Origin: Candidatus Luteimonas excrementigallinarum
Lineage (GTDB): Bacteria > Pseudomonadota > Gammaproteobacteria > Xanthomonadales > Xanthomonadaceae
Assembly (NCBI GenBank): GCA_019115725.1
Contig: DXCY01000241.1
Span: 1 to 14,286, forward strand
Length of the DNA stretch: 14,286 nt
Direction: 5' to 3'
Shown: positions 1 through 8,461 of the stretch, piece after piece
Layout: each line of letters starts with the position of its first letter
Numbering within the stretch: the stretch's first letter is position 1
Made by a program: the position numbers and the translations under genes
The notes under the pieces: model-generated
Seen by the model: the letters and a program-made list of their open reading frames with translations, nothing else
The model's database searches: none
What the model was told of the DNA's origin: nothing

Positions 1-1648
<1,648 letters not shown>

Positions 1649-1696
1649 GGCGCTGGCAATCCTCGAAACGGGCGGAGGGGCGCGCCGCGGGCGGGG

Positions 1697-1726
1697 CCGT
1701 CCGGCGCGCGCGGCCGCCCCGGACGG
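1697..1726. repeat. 8-bp inverted repeat in the icd / DUF486 intergenic region
   Basis: The divergent gap 1649-1898 is extremely G+C-rich. It contains the perfect arms ccgtccgg (1697-1704) and ccggacgg (1719-1726) around a 14-nt spacer, about 50 nt upstream of the icd start. There is no T-tract, so it is not a convincing terminator. It could be an operator or leader hairpin for icd, or a chance pairing in G+C-rich sequence. I see no clear -35/-10 pair in this gap. Confidence 0.3.
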
Positions 1727-1898
1727 GACGGCGCTTGGCCCCGCTATTGTCGCGGTTTGGGCCGGGGCGGGCAAAGAAACACAGCCTTCCACCGCCGTTT
1801 CGCCGTCACGGGATGCCGCCAGCGGCCGGGCAGGGCGCCTTTCGTGCTGGAATATCCCGGCGTTCCCTCCGCCCCCTCCTCTGATCCCCGGTGCCTAC

Positions 1899-2255
1899 AT
1901 GCGCGAAGTCGGCCTCACCATCCTCATGTTGCTGATGAGCAATATCTTCATGACCTTCGCCTGGTATGCGCACCTGAAGGAGCTGAGCGCCAAGCCGTGG
2001 ATCGTGGCCGCCCTGGCCAGCTGGGCGGTGGCGCTGCTGGAGTACCTGTTCCAGGTGCCGGCCAACCGCATCGGCTACACCGTGCTGTCGCTGGGCCAGC
2101 TGAAGATCCTGCAGGAGGTGATCACCCTGACGGTGTTCGTGCCGTTCGCGTTCTTCTACATGAAGGAGCCGCTGAAGCTGGATTACCTCTGGGCCGGCCT
2201 GTGCATCCTGGGCGCGGTGTTCTTCATCTTCCGGGGCGGGATGGGCGGCGCCTGA
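1899..2255 (+). CDS. DMT-like small membrane protein, DUF486 family
   Basis: This is a 118-residue, very hydrophobic protein with four predicted membrane helices (about residues 4-25, 34-52, 70-88 and 95-112). It matches the DUF486 family, described as half-size DMT-superfamily (EmrE-like) proteins of about 110-118 residues. Recognisable features are the SNIFMTFAWYAHLK stretch in helix 1, the E48 in LLEYLFQVPANRIG, and QLKILQEVITL leading into helix 3. The transported substrate, if any, is unknown for this family. An in-frame start at 1626 would add about 90 low-complexity residues lying partly over the icd start. I therefore chose the ATG at 1899, which gives the family's usual length. No good ribosome-binding site precedes it, so the start is slightly uncertain. 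It is separated from the downstream exporter operon by 110 nt. Confidence 0.88.
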   Translation: MREVGLTILMLLMSNIFMTFAWYAHLKELSAKPWIVAALASWAVALLEYLFQVPANRIGYTVLSLGQLKILQEVITLTVFVPFAFFYMKEPLKLDYLWAGLCILGAVFFIFRGGMGGA

Positions 2256-2348
2256 CCTGGCAGAGACGGATGGCGGGCGGCCCTCCTGTGTGCCCGGGCT
2301 GCCCGGGTACGGCCCGGCTGGGCTAGGATCTGGCCATGGCAGACAGGC

Positions 2349-2354
2349 AAGGAG
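2349..2354 (+). promoter_or_regulatory. Ribosome-binding site deciding the start of the outer-membrane factor
   Basis: AAGGAG lies 11 nt before the ATG at 2366. The in-frame upstream ATG at 2336 has no such site and would put ten charged residues in front of the signal peptide. A TAGGAT box at 2324-2329 is a possible weak -10 element whose transcript would start near 2336, but no convincing -35 was seen. Confidence 0.55.
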
Positions 2355-2365
2355 CACGCAGGCAG

Positions 2366-3733
2366 ATGCGCAGGTTCATGCTCGGACCGATGCTGCTTCT
2401 GGCCACGGCGACAGGGCACGCGCAGGAAATGCCGGCGCCCGTGGAGTTGACGTTCGAGCAGGCGCATGCGCGCCTGGAACAGGTGTCCGACGCGCTGGCG
2501 GCGGCCGATGCCAACCTGCGCGGCAAGCAGGACCTCGCCGACGCGTCCCGGCGCATGCGCCTGCCCGAGCTCTCGCTGGAAGCGCGTTACATGGAGTTCC
2601 AGAAGACGCTGGAGCTGCCGCCCGGTTCGCTGGCGCCGGTGGCCGAAGCGTTCGGCATCGACAGCCCGCTGCGTTTCCGGCAGCGCGATTGGCGCATGCG
2701 GCCGATGGTGACCGCGGTGCTGCCGCTGTACACGGGTGGGCAGATCCCGGCGGCGCGGGGTGCAGCTGCCGCGGCCGTGCGCGAAGCCGATGCGGAGCGG
2801 GCGCAGCAGGCGCAGCGGCTGGTTTCGGAGCTGGTGGAAGCGTACTTCGGCCTGCGTCTGGCCGAGCAGGCGGTCGCGGTGCGGCGCGAGATCCGCGACG
2901 GAATGGAACGGCACCTGGCGCACACCGCCCTGCTGGAGCGCGAAGGATTCGCCACCCGTGCGCAGCGCATGCAGGCGACGGTTGCACGCGATGGCAGCGA
3001 GCGCGAATACCGCAAGGCGGTCAACGAGCGCGATGCGGCGTCAGCGGGACTGGCGCTGATGTTGCGCAGCGGCGGGCCACTGGTGCCGGCCACGCCCCTG
3101 TTCGTGGACAGTGCGCCGGTGGGGACCCTGGAGGAGTTCACCCGCGCCGCGCTCGACAACCATCCGCAGCTTGCTCAATTGCGTGCACTTGATGCCCAGG
3201 CCGGTGAGGGAGTACGGGCGCAGCAGGCGGCATTGAAGCCGCAGGTGTTCCTGTTCGGGCAGTACGACCTGCATCGTGAGGATGCGCTTCTGACCGATCC
3301 GGACTGGGCCTTCGGCGTTGGCGTGAAGTACACCTTTCTTTCCGGCCGCGACCGGCCACGCCGGATCAGCGCTGCGCGCGCCCAGCAGGACCAGGCGCAG
3401 GCGGCGCTGCGTGAGGCGCAGAACCGGGTGGCTATTGGCGTGGCCCAGGCCTGGAACGCCTTGGAGACCGCCCGCCAGCAGTACCTGCTGCAGGACAGCA
3501 GCATCGGCCACGCCCGCGAGAACCTGCGCCTGCAGGAACTGTCGTTCCGCGAGGGGCAGTCGACCTCGCTGGACGTGATTGATGCCCGGCTCGGGCTGGG
3601 TGGCGCGCTGGTCGAGCGTGCCCGCGCCGCCTTTGAATACGACGTCGCGTTGGCGCGGCTGTTGGAGTTGAGTGGCCAGTCCGCGCGCTTCGCCGATCAC
3701 ATCCGCAGGGCGGATCACAAGGTGCTGCCATGA
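2366..3733 (+). CDS. TolC-family outer-membrane efflux protein
   Basis: This is the outer-membrane channel of a tripartite exporter, expected to form a trimeric beta-barrel with a long periplasmic alpha-helical tunnel. From the ATG at 2366 it is 455 residues, a normal length for the family. It begins with a signal peptide (MRRFMLGPMLLLATATGHAQ, cleavage likely after the AQ). Two OEP-type helical repeats follow, roughly residues 25-215 and 235-445. The family's characteristic late stretch FREGQSTSLDVIDARLGLG is visible and is followed by the usual alanine/leucine-rich terminal helix. The LPLYTGGQIPAARGAAAAAV and KYTFLSGRDRPRRISAA segments are the paired beta-strand regions of the two repeats. 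It is first in a four-gene operon, and its TGA overlaps the next ATG by 4 nt, implying translational coupling to the adaptor. The substrate cannot be told from sequence. Confidence 0.93.
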   Translation: MRRFMLGPMLLLATATGHAQEMPAPVELTFEQAHARLEQVSDALAAADANLRGKQDLADASRRMRLPELSLEARYMEFQKTLELPPGSLAPVAEAFGIDSPLRFRQRDWRMRPMVTAVLPLYTGGQIPAARGAAAAAVREADAERAQQAQRLVSELVEAYFGLRLAEQAVAVRREIRDGMERHLAHTALLEREGFATRAQRMQATVARDGSEREYRKAVNERDAASAGLALMLRSGGPLVPATPLFVDSAPVGTLEEFTRAALDNHPQLAQLRALDAQAGEGVRAQQAALKPQVFLFGQYDLHREDALLTDPDWAFGVGVKYTFLSGRDRPRRISAARAQQDQAQAALREAQNRVAIGVAQAWNALETARQQYLLQDSSIGHARENLRLQELSFREGQSTSLDVIDARLGLGGALVERARAAFEYDVALARLLELSGQSARFADHIRRADHKVLP

Positions 3734-4764
3734 ACGATGCCATCCCACCCGCCGCGCCGCCGCCCACCGCCGAACCGGCGCCGTCGGACCGCAGCCGGCT
3801 GCGCCTGTTTGCGGTGGCCGCGGTTGCCGTGATCCTTGCAGGCGGTTCGTGGCTGGCGTTCCGCAGCCCGGCCGGGCTGGTCCAGGGCATGGCCGATGCC
3901 GACAGCATCAACGTCGCGGCCAAGGTCACCGCACGGGTCGCGGCCCTGCTGGTGGCCGAGGGCGAGCGGGTCGAGGCGGGGCAGCTGCTGTTTGAACTGG
4001 ACAGCCCCGAAGTTGCCGCGAAACAGCGCCAGGCCAACGCCGCGCTGGTGGCGGCGCGGGCGCAGGCGGACAAGGCCGAGGAGGGGGCGCGGACAGAGGA
4101 CATCCTCGCCGCGGAGGCCAACTGGCGGCGCGCACAGGCCGGCAGCGAGCTGGCGCGCTCGACCTTCCAGCGCCTGGATCGGCTGCACGCGGAGGGAGTG
4201 GTGACCCGCCAGCAGCGCGACGAAGCACGGGTGAAGTCGGTGGACGCCGAACAGCAGGCACGGGCGGCGCGGGCGCTGTACGACCAGGCCCTGGCCGGCG
4301 CCCGCGAGCAGGACAGGAGCGCGGCCCAGGCGCAGGTGCGGCAGGCCGAAGGGGCCCTGGCCGAGGTGCAGGCGGCGGAGGATGAAGTGCGTGGACATGC
4401 ACCGGCCGCCGGTGAGGTGTCCAAGCGGATGGCGGAGGTGGGCGAACTGGTGCCGGCCGGCTACCCGATCTACACCCTGGTTGATCTGGACCGCATGTGG
4501 GTGTCGTTCCACCTGCGCGAAGACCAGTTCGCCGGGCTCCAGACCGGCCACAGGCTGCGCGGGGCGATCCCGGCGCTGGCGCTGGAAGGCGTGGAGTTCG
4601 AGGTCTATTACATCAGCCCGGCCGGCGACTTCGCGACCTGGCGCGCCACACGCCAGTCGGCCGGCTACGACGTCAGGAGTTTCGAGGTGCGCGCGCGCCC
4701 GGTGGAGGACGTGGAGGGCTTCCGGCCGGGCATGAGCGTGCTGTTTGCATGGCCGCAGCGCTGA
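3730..4764 (+). CDS. HlyD-family periplasmic adaptor (membrane fusion protein)
   Basis: This protein bridges the inner-membrane permeases and the outer-membrane channel. It has 344 residues. A proline-rich cytoplasmic tail (1-24) leads into a single membrane anchor (about 26-44), then the first half of a biotinyl-lipoyl domain (about 58-93, with VAEGERVEAGQLLFELDSPE). A long Ala/Gln/Arg-rich alpha-helical hairpin spans about 94-220. The second lipoyl half follows (APAAGEVSKRMAEVGELVPA), then a beta-barrel domain (WVSFHLREDQFAGLQTG onwards) and a short terminal domain ending FRPGMSVLFAWPQR. The architecture resembles YbhG/YhiI/EmrA adaptors. EmrA-type adaptors serve MFS pumps, but the two ABC-2 permeases directly downstream argue for a YbhG/YhiI-like role. 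It overlaps the upstream gene by 4 nt and the downstream gene by 16 nt. Confidence 0.93.
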   Translation: MNDAIPPAAPPPTAEPAPSDRSRLRLFAVAAVAVILAGGSWLAFRSPAGLVQGMADADSINVAAKVTARVAALLVAEGERVEAGQLLFELDSPEVAAKQRQANAALVAARAQADKAEEGARTEDILAAEANWRRAQAGSELARSTFQRLDRLHAEGVVTRQQRDEARVKSVDAEQQARAARALYDQALAGAREQDRSAAQAQVRQAEGALAEVQAAEDEVRGHAPAAGEVSKRMAEVGELVPAGYPIYTLVDLDRMWVSFHLREDQFAGLQTGHRLRGAIPALALEGVEFEVYYISPAGDFATWRATRQSAGYDVRSFEVRARPVEDVEGFRPGMSVLFAWPQR

Positions 4765-5936
4765 CGCCTGCGACCGCGCGCCAGGCCTTCGTCCGTTCGG
4801 CGGTCCGCGAGTGCATGCGATTGCGCGCCGACCCTTGGGACCTGGCGATGGCGACATGGATTCCGTTGCTGGCACTGGCCCTGTTCGCATGGATGTTTGG
4901 CGCGGGAGTGCCGCGTGCGCTGCCGGTGGCCGTGGTCGACCACGACAACAGTGCCATGAGCCGGGAACTGGTGCGCATGATTGATGCCGCGCCGGGCCTG
5001 CAGGTGGCCGCCCGGCCGGCGGACATGCAGCAGGCCTGGGCTGCGGTTCGCGCGGCGGAGGTCTACGCGGTGGTGCACGTGCCGGAGGGTTCCGGGCGCG
5101 AGATCCTGCGAGGCGGCAGCGCGGTGGTGTTCGCCTACTACAACGCCAGCCACCAGACCGCAGGACAGGCGGCCGAACGCGGGATTGGCGATGCGGTGCA
5201 GGCTGCCGGCGGGCGCTTTGTGCGCGCCGACGTGGCCCGGATCCGCGGTCCGGACGCGATGCGCGCGCCGCTCCTGCGGGTGCAGGCCACGGTGCTGGCC
5301 AATGCGGCGCGCAGCTACGAGCAGTTCCTGCTGGGCCTGCTGTTCCCGGCGCTGCTGTACCTGGCGGCCTGCCTGGCGATGGTGGGTGCGCTGGGGCGCG
5401 AGCTGCGCGATGGCACTGCCGGCGAATGGTTGCAGTCGTGCGGCGATCGCCTGCTGCCTGCTGTCGCCGGCAAGCTGGCACCGTACCTGCTGCTGTTCAC
5501 CGTCCATGGCACGGGTTCGCTGGTGTGGCTGGCGGCGATCAGGGGCGGAGTGGCCGGCAGCGCAGCGCTGCTGTTGGCCGCGCAGGCAGGGCTGTATCTG
5601 GCCAGCGCCGGAATCGCGCTGCTGCTGGTTGGGGCCACCCGCAACCTGGGCGTGGCACTGTCGGTGACCGGGCTGTATGCGGGCACGGCACTGGCGTTTT
5701 CGGGCGCGACCTTCCCGATGCAGGGCGCCCCGCTGTTCGCCCAGGCCTGGAGCCGCCTGCTGCCGCTCACCCCCTACCTCAAGCTGCAGGTGCAACAGCT
5801 GGAGCTGGGTGCGGACTGGACGGCATCGCTGCCGACTGTGGGAGGGTTGCTGCTGTTCATGCTGGTAGCCGGCGGCATCGGCCTGGTCCTGTACGGACGC
5901 GGCGCCCGCGACCCCGCAGCCTGGGGGCAGCGATGA
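4749..5936 (+). CDS. ABC-2 type permease, first of a tandem pair
   Basis: This is an inner-membrane exporter subunit of 395 residues. One membrane helix near the N terminus (about 33-50) is followed by a large extracytoplasmic domain of about 140 residues beginning LPVAVVDHDNSAMSRELVR. Five C-terminal helices start near FLLGLLFPALLYLAACLAMV. This 1+5 layout with a VVDxDxSxMSRxLVR motif is typical of the YbhS/YbhR/YhhJ-like ABC-2 permeases. The ATG at 4749 lies inside the end of the adaptor gene (16-nt overlap), and its stop overlaps the next start as ATGA. A longer open frame extends upstream but is only the adaptor gene read in another frame. ABC-2 permeases normally need a cytoplasmic ATPase; none is encoded here. 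Identification as a permease is firm; how it is energised is not. Confidence 0.9.
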   Translation: MAAALTPATARQAFVRSAVRECMRLRADPWDLAMATWIPLLALALFAWMFGAGVPRALPVAVVDHDNSAMSRELVRMIDAAPGLQVAARPADMQQAWAAVRAAEVYAVVHVPEGSGREILRGGSAVVFAYYNASHQTAGQAAERGIGDAVQAAGGRFVRADVARIRGPDAMRAPLLRVQATVLANAARSYEQFLLGLLFPALLYLAACLAMVGALGRELRDGTAGEWLQSCGDRLLPAVAGKLAPYLLLFTVHGTGSLVWLAAIRGGVAGSAALLLAAQAGLYLASAGIALLLVGATRNLGVALSVTGLYAGTALAFSGATFPMQGAPLFAQAWSRLLPLTPYLKLQVQQLELGADWTASLPTVGGLLLFMLVAGGIGLVLYGRGARDPAAWGQR

Positions 5937-7084
5937 ACCGGGTGGCTGCAGGGTTCACGGAAACCCTCCGCGCGGTGTTCTCCGACCGTTACGCCGTGGT
6001 GACCCTGGTCGGCGCGGTCGTGCTGTATTCATTTTTCTATCCGGTCGCCTATCGGCATCAGGTGGCCTCGCAGTACCCGGTGCTGGTGGTGGACCAGGAC
6101 CGCAGTCCCATGAGCCGTGCGCTGGTGCGCAAGGTGAGTGCGGTGCGGGCGGTACGCATCGCCGGTGACGCGCTGTCCATGAAGGAGGCGCAGCGCCGTG
6201 TTGCCCGCGGCGAGGCCGAAGGCATCCTGGTGATAGAGGAAGGCTTGCACCGCGAGATCCTGCGCGGAGGCCAGGGCCGGTTGGCGCTGTTCGGCAGCGG
6301 TGCCCTGCTCGGTCGCGGCGCCGCCGTGCTGGAGGGGCTGGGCGATGCCGCCGCCGCCTTCGGGCGCGATGCCGCCATGGCGCAGGCCCGTTTTGCCGGC
6401 GTACCGGCTGCGCCGCCGGTGCAGCTGGTGACCCGGCCGCTGTTCAACATCCGCGAGGGATATGGCAGCGCCATCGTGCCCGGCGTGGCGCAGCTGATCG
6501 TGCAGCAGACGCTGCTGATCGGCATGCTGGTGCTGGCCGGAACCCGTCGTGAGCGCATGGGCCGGCTGGCGTTCTCGCGCCCGGGCCTGCTGGGTATCGC
6601 TGCAGCGTTCGCGCTGATCGGCATGTGCAGCACGCTGTACTACAACGGATTCGTGATGTGGATGCAGGACTATCCGCGCGGTGGAAATCCGCCGGGCATC
6701 CTGCTGGGTGCCGGCCTGTACATAGCCGCGGTGGTGGCATTTGCGCTCTTCATTGGCAGTTTTTTCCGCACCCGTGAGCGCCCTTTCCAGCTGCTGACAG
6801 TCACATCGCTGCCGCTGTTCTTCCTCTCCGGGCTGTCGTGGCCGGCGGTGGCGATGCCGCAACCGCTGGCATGGCTGGCCAGGCTGGTGCCCTCGACGCC
6901 CGGAATCAATGCCATGGTCAAGCTCAACCAGATGGGCGCGAGCGTGGCCGAGGCGTCGCCGGAGCTGTGCAACCTGCTGGCGCTGACGCTGCTCTATGGG
7001 GCGCTGGCAGCGTGGCGCTACCGGCCGAAACGCGGGAGCCGCACGCCGGATGGCGCGCCGGTGCCCGCGCAGCCGCGTCCGTAA
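5933..7084 (+). CDS. ABC-2 type permease, second of a tandem pair
   Basis: This 383-residue protein is a paralogue of the preceding permease with the same plan. It has an N-terminal helix (about 20-40), a large extracytoplasmic domain and five C-terminal helices (from GVAQLIVQQTLLIGMLVLAG to LLALTLLYGALAAW). It carries VVDQDRSPMSRALVR (52-66) and REILRGG (107-113). The first permease carries the matching motifs at 62-76 and 117-123, exactly the same spacing. The two probably form a heterodimeric channel, as proposed for YbhS/YbhR. It starts in an ATGA overlap with the first permease, and the four genes read as one transcript. The terminal 20 residues are proline/arginine-rich and end just before a remnant of an oppositely oriented PAAR gene, so the 3' end may lie next to a rearrangement point. 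Confidence 0.9.
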   Translation: MNRVAAGFTETLRAVFSDRYAVVTLVGAVVLYSFFYPVAYRHQVASQYPVLVVDQDRSPMSRALVRKVSAVRAVRIAGDALSMKEAQRRVARGEAEGILVIEEGLHREILRGGQGRLALFGSGALLGRGAAVLEGLGDAAAAFGRDAAMAQARFAGVPAAPPVQLVTRPLFNIREGYGSAIVPGVAQLIVQQTLLIGMLVLAGTRRERMGRLAFSRPGLLGIAAAFALIGMCSTLYYNGFVMWMQDYPRGGNPPGILLGAGLYIAAVVAFALFIGSFFRTRERPFQLLTVTSLPLFFLSGLSWPAVAMPQPLAWLARLVPSTPGINAMVKLNQMGASVAEASPELCNLLALTLLYGALAAWRYRPKRGSRTPDGAPVPAQPRP

Positions 7085-7123
7085 TTCCCGGCGGGGTGGC
7101 GCCGCTGGGGTTGCCGCCGGAAT
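7084..7123 (+). terminator. Hairpin immediately after the exporter operon stop codon
   Basis: Starting at the last base of the permease TAA, attcccggcgg pairs with ccgccggaat. This gives seven G/C pairs plus three A/T pairs, with a single bulged C at 7087 and a 19-nt loop. No T-run follows, so intrinsic termination is uncertain. The stem also lies within the 3' part of the PAAR remnant on the other strand. Confidence 0.35.
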
Positions 7124-7384
7124 CGATGAATACCCGCATCTGTCGCGCTGACAGAACCTTGCAGCCGCAGGCGAGCGCGCTGCCATGCAAGGCTACCGGC
7201 TGCCCGTGGACGATCATCGTCGGGTCACTATCGACGATCGGGTAGGCGCCCTTGTGGCGTGGGCAGGTTGCCTGGTCGGTCACCCGCGGGACGGGTATGC
7301 CATCGATCTCAGTGAAGCCGAGCCGGTGATGACGGCCCCGCCACTGCTGGTCGGATTTCCGACGACGATCCAGTTCCTTGCCAT
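7085..7384 (-). pseudogene. PAAR-domain protein, frameshifted and probably truncated
   Basis: PAAR proteins cap the VgrG spike of type VI secretion systems and often carry or recruit effectors. The frame from the ATG at 7384 reads MARNWIVVGNPTSSGGAVITGS, a typical PAAR N terminus, and then runs into a stop within 13 codons. One frame over, from about 7317, the homology resumes: FTEIDGIPVPRVTDQATCP, then HKGAYPIVDSDPTMIVHGQP and VALHGSALACGCKVLSA. A single missing base in the cc (7318-7319) run explains the break. AAGGAG six nt upstream supports the 7384 start. The downstream frame stays open to 6924, but beyond 7085 it is merely antisense to the permease gene. The normal C terminus therefore seems lost. 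A sequencing error could explain the frameshift but not the overlap. No VgrG or other type VI gene is nearby. Confidence 0.8.
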
Positions 7385-7390
7385 TGGCCG

Positions 7391-7396
7391 CTCCTT
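7391..7396 (-). promoter_or_regulatory. Ribosome-binding site of the PAAR remnant
   Basis: On the minus strand AAGGAG is followed by the 6-nt spacer CGGCCA and the ATG at 7384. This near-ideal site shows that the broken gene once had a functional start. It also fixes the reading frame in which the frameshift is judged. Confidence 0.6.
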
Positions 7397-7590
7397 AGCC
7401 GAATTCCGAGCGGACTTTAGCACCAGGTTTGCGTCCCCGAGACACATCTGCTTTTCCATGACGGAACAGAGGGCAGGCGCCGGTCGCGGCGTGCGGCCAT
7501 CCGGGCGAGAATATCCGCCCATGCATATCCGGCTGTCGTCCTTCCCCCGCTGATGCGTAATCCTCTTCTGTTTGCCTGGAACCGGTGTTG

Positions 7591-8454
7591 ATGGATCGCA
7601 GGACTTTTCTTGCATCCGCCGGCGCCTGCATGACGCTGCCGGCGGCTTCCGCCCGTTCATCCATGCCGGAGCCGGCGCTGCTGGACCTTGCGTGGCTGGA
7701 AGCCCGTCACGGCGGCCGCTTGGGCGTGTGCGCAATGGGGCCCGGCCGGGTGGGCTGGCGCGCGGATGAGCGCTTTGCCTACGCATCCACCTTCAAGCTG
7801 TTCCTGGCCGCCTGCGTGTTGGACCGCGTGCAGCAGGGCGCGGAGCGGCTGGACCGTGCCATCCCCATCCGCGAGGGCGATAGGGTGCCGCACGCGCCGG
7901 TCACCGGCCCGGCGGTGGGAAGCAGCCTGACGGTGGAAGCGCTGTGCAAGGCCACCGTGGAAATCAGCGACAACCCGGCGGCGAACATCCTGCTGCGCGA
8001 GCTTGGCGGGCTGGAGACGTTCCAGGCCTGGTACCGCGGCATCGGCGATGCGGTGACCCGCGTCGATCGCTACGAGACCCAGCTCAACAGTGCGCTGCCC
8101 GGCGACCCGCGCGATACCACCACCCCAGCCCAGGCGGTGGCCAACCTCGACCTGGTGCTGCTGCGTGGGATGCTGGCACCGGAACTGCTGGCCAAGCTGC
8201 ACACCTGGCTGCTGGAAACGCCCACGGGACCGGGCCGGATCAAGGCCGGCGTCCCGGCGGGTTGGCGCGTGGCGCACAAGACCGGTACGGGTGCGCGCAA
8301 CAGCTACAACAATATCGGCGTGGCTTATCCGCCTTCCGGGGCACCGGTGTTGATCGCGGTGTACTACACCGGCGCGGAGGCCAGCCCCGAAGCGCTGGAT
8401 GCCGTGGTCGCCGAGGCGACCCGCGCGGCTCTTGTGGCGCTGCAACGTGCCTGA
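7591..8454 (+). CDS. Class A serine beta-lactamase with Tat-type signal
   Basis: This periplasmic serine hydrolase opens beta-lactam rings. The 287-residue protein has all class A motifs: S66-T-F-K69 (Ambler 70-73), S126-D-N128 (130-132), E162-T-Q-L-N166 (the E166 deacylation Glu in the omega loop), R174-D-T-T-T-P (178-183) and K230-T-G232 (234-236). The N terminus MDRRTFLASAGACMTLPAASA has a twin-arginine pattern (RRTFL), implying export as a folded protein, as for the L2 enzyme of S. maltophilia. The sequence is clearly not L2 itself. Neither of the two cysteines that form the class A carbapenemase disulfide is present (A65 and G234 at those places). The ATG at 7591 is chosen; GTG at 7585 would add two residues. 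No ampR-like gene is divergent from it; a PAAR remnant is. The substrate range cannot be read from the sequence. Confidence 0.95.
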   Translation: MDRRTFLASAGACMTLPAASARSSMPEPALLDLAWLEARHGGRLGVCAMGPGRVGWRADERFAYASTFKLFLAACVLDRVQQGAERLDRAIPIREGDRVPHAPVTGPAVGSSLTVEALCKATVEISDNPAANILLRELGGLETFQAWYRGIGDAVTRVDRYETQLNSALPGDPRDTTTPAQAVANLDLVLLRGMLAPELLAKLHTWLLETPTGPGRIKAGVPAGWRVAHKTGTGARNSYNNIGVAYPPSGAPVLIAVYYTGAEASPEALDAVVAEATRAALVALQRA

Positions 8455-8461
8455 TCCATCG

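Noticed and set aside
2336..2365. Earlier ATG at 2336 for the outer-membrane factor.
   Set aside because: It puts charged residues before the signal peptide and lacks a ribosome-binding site; the ATG at 2366 has AAGGAG.
6924..7283. A separate 119-residue gene starting at GTG 7283 (MTDQATCPRHKG).
   Set aside because: It is the second half of the frameshifted PAAR gene; it has no ribosome-binding site of its own and its last 53 residues are antisense to the permease.
7085..7590. A type VI secretion locus.
   Set aside because: Only a broken PAAR gene is present; no VgrG, Hcp, sheath, immunity or adaptor gene is seen.
7591..8454. Identification of the beta-lactamase as L2 or as a class A carbapenemase.
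   Set aside because: Sequence between the motifs differs clearly from L2 as I recall it, and the two cysteines of the carbapenemase disulfide are absent.
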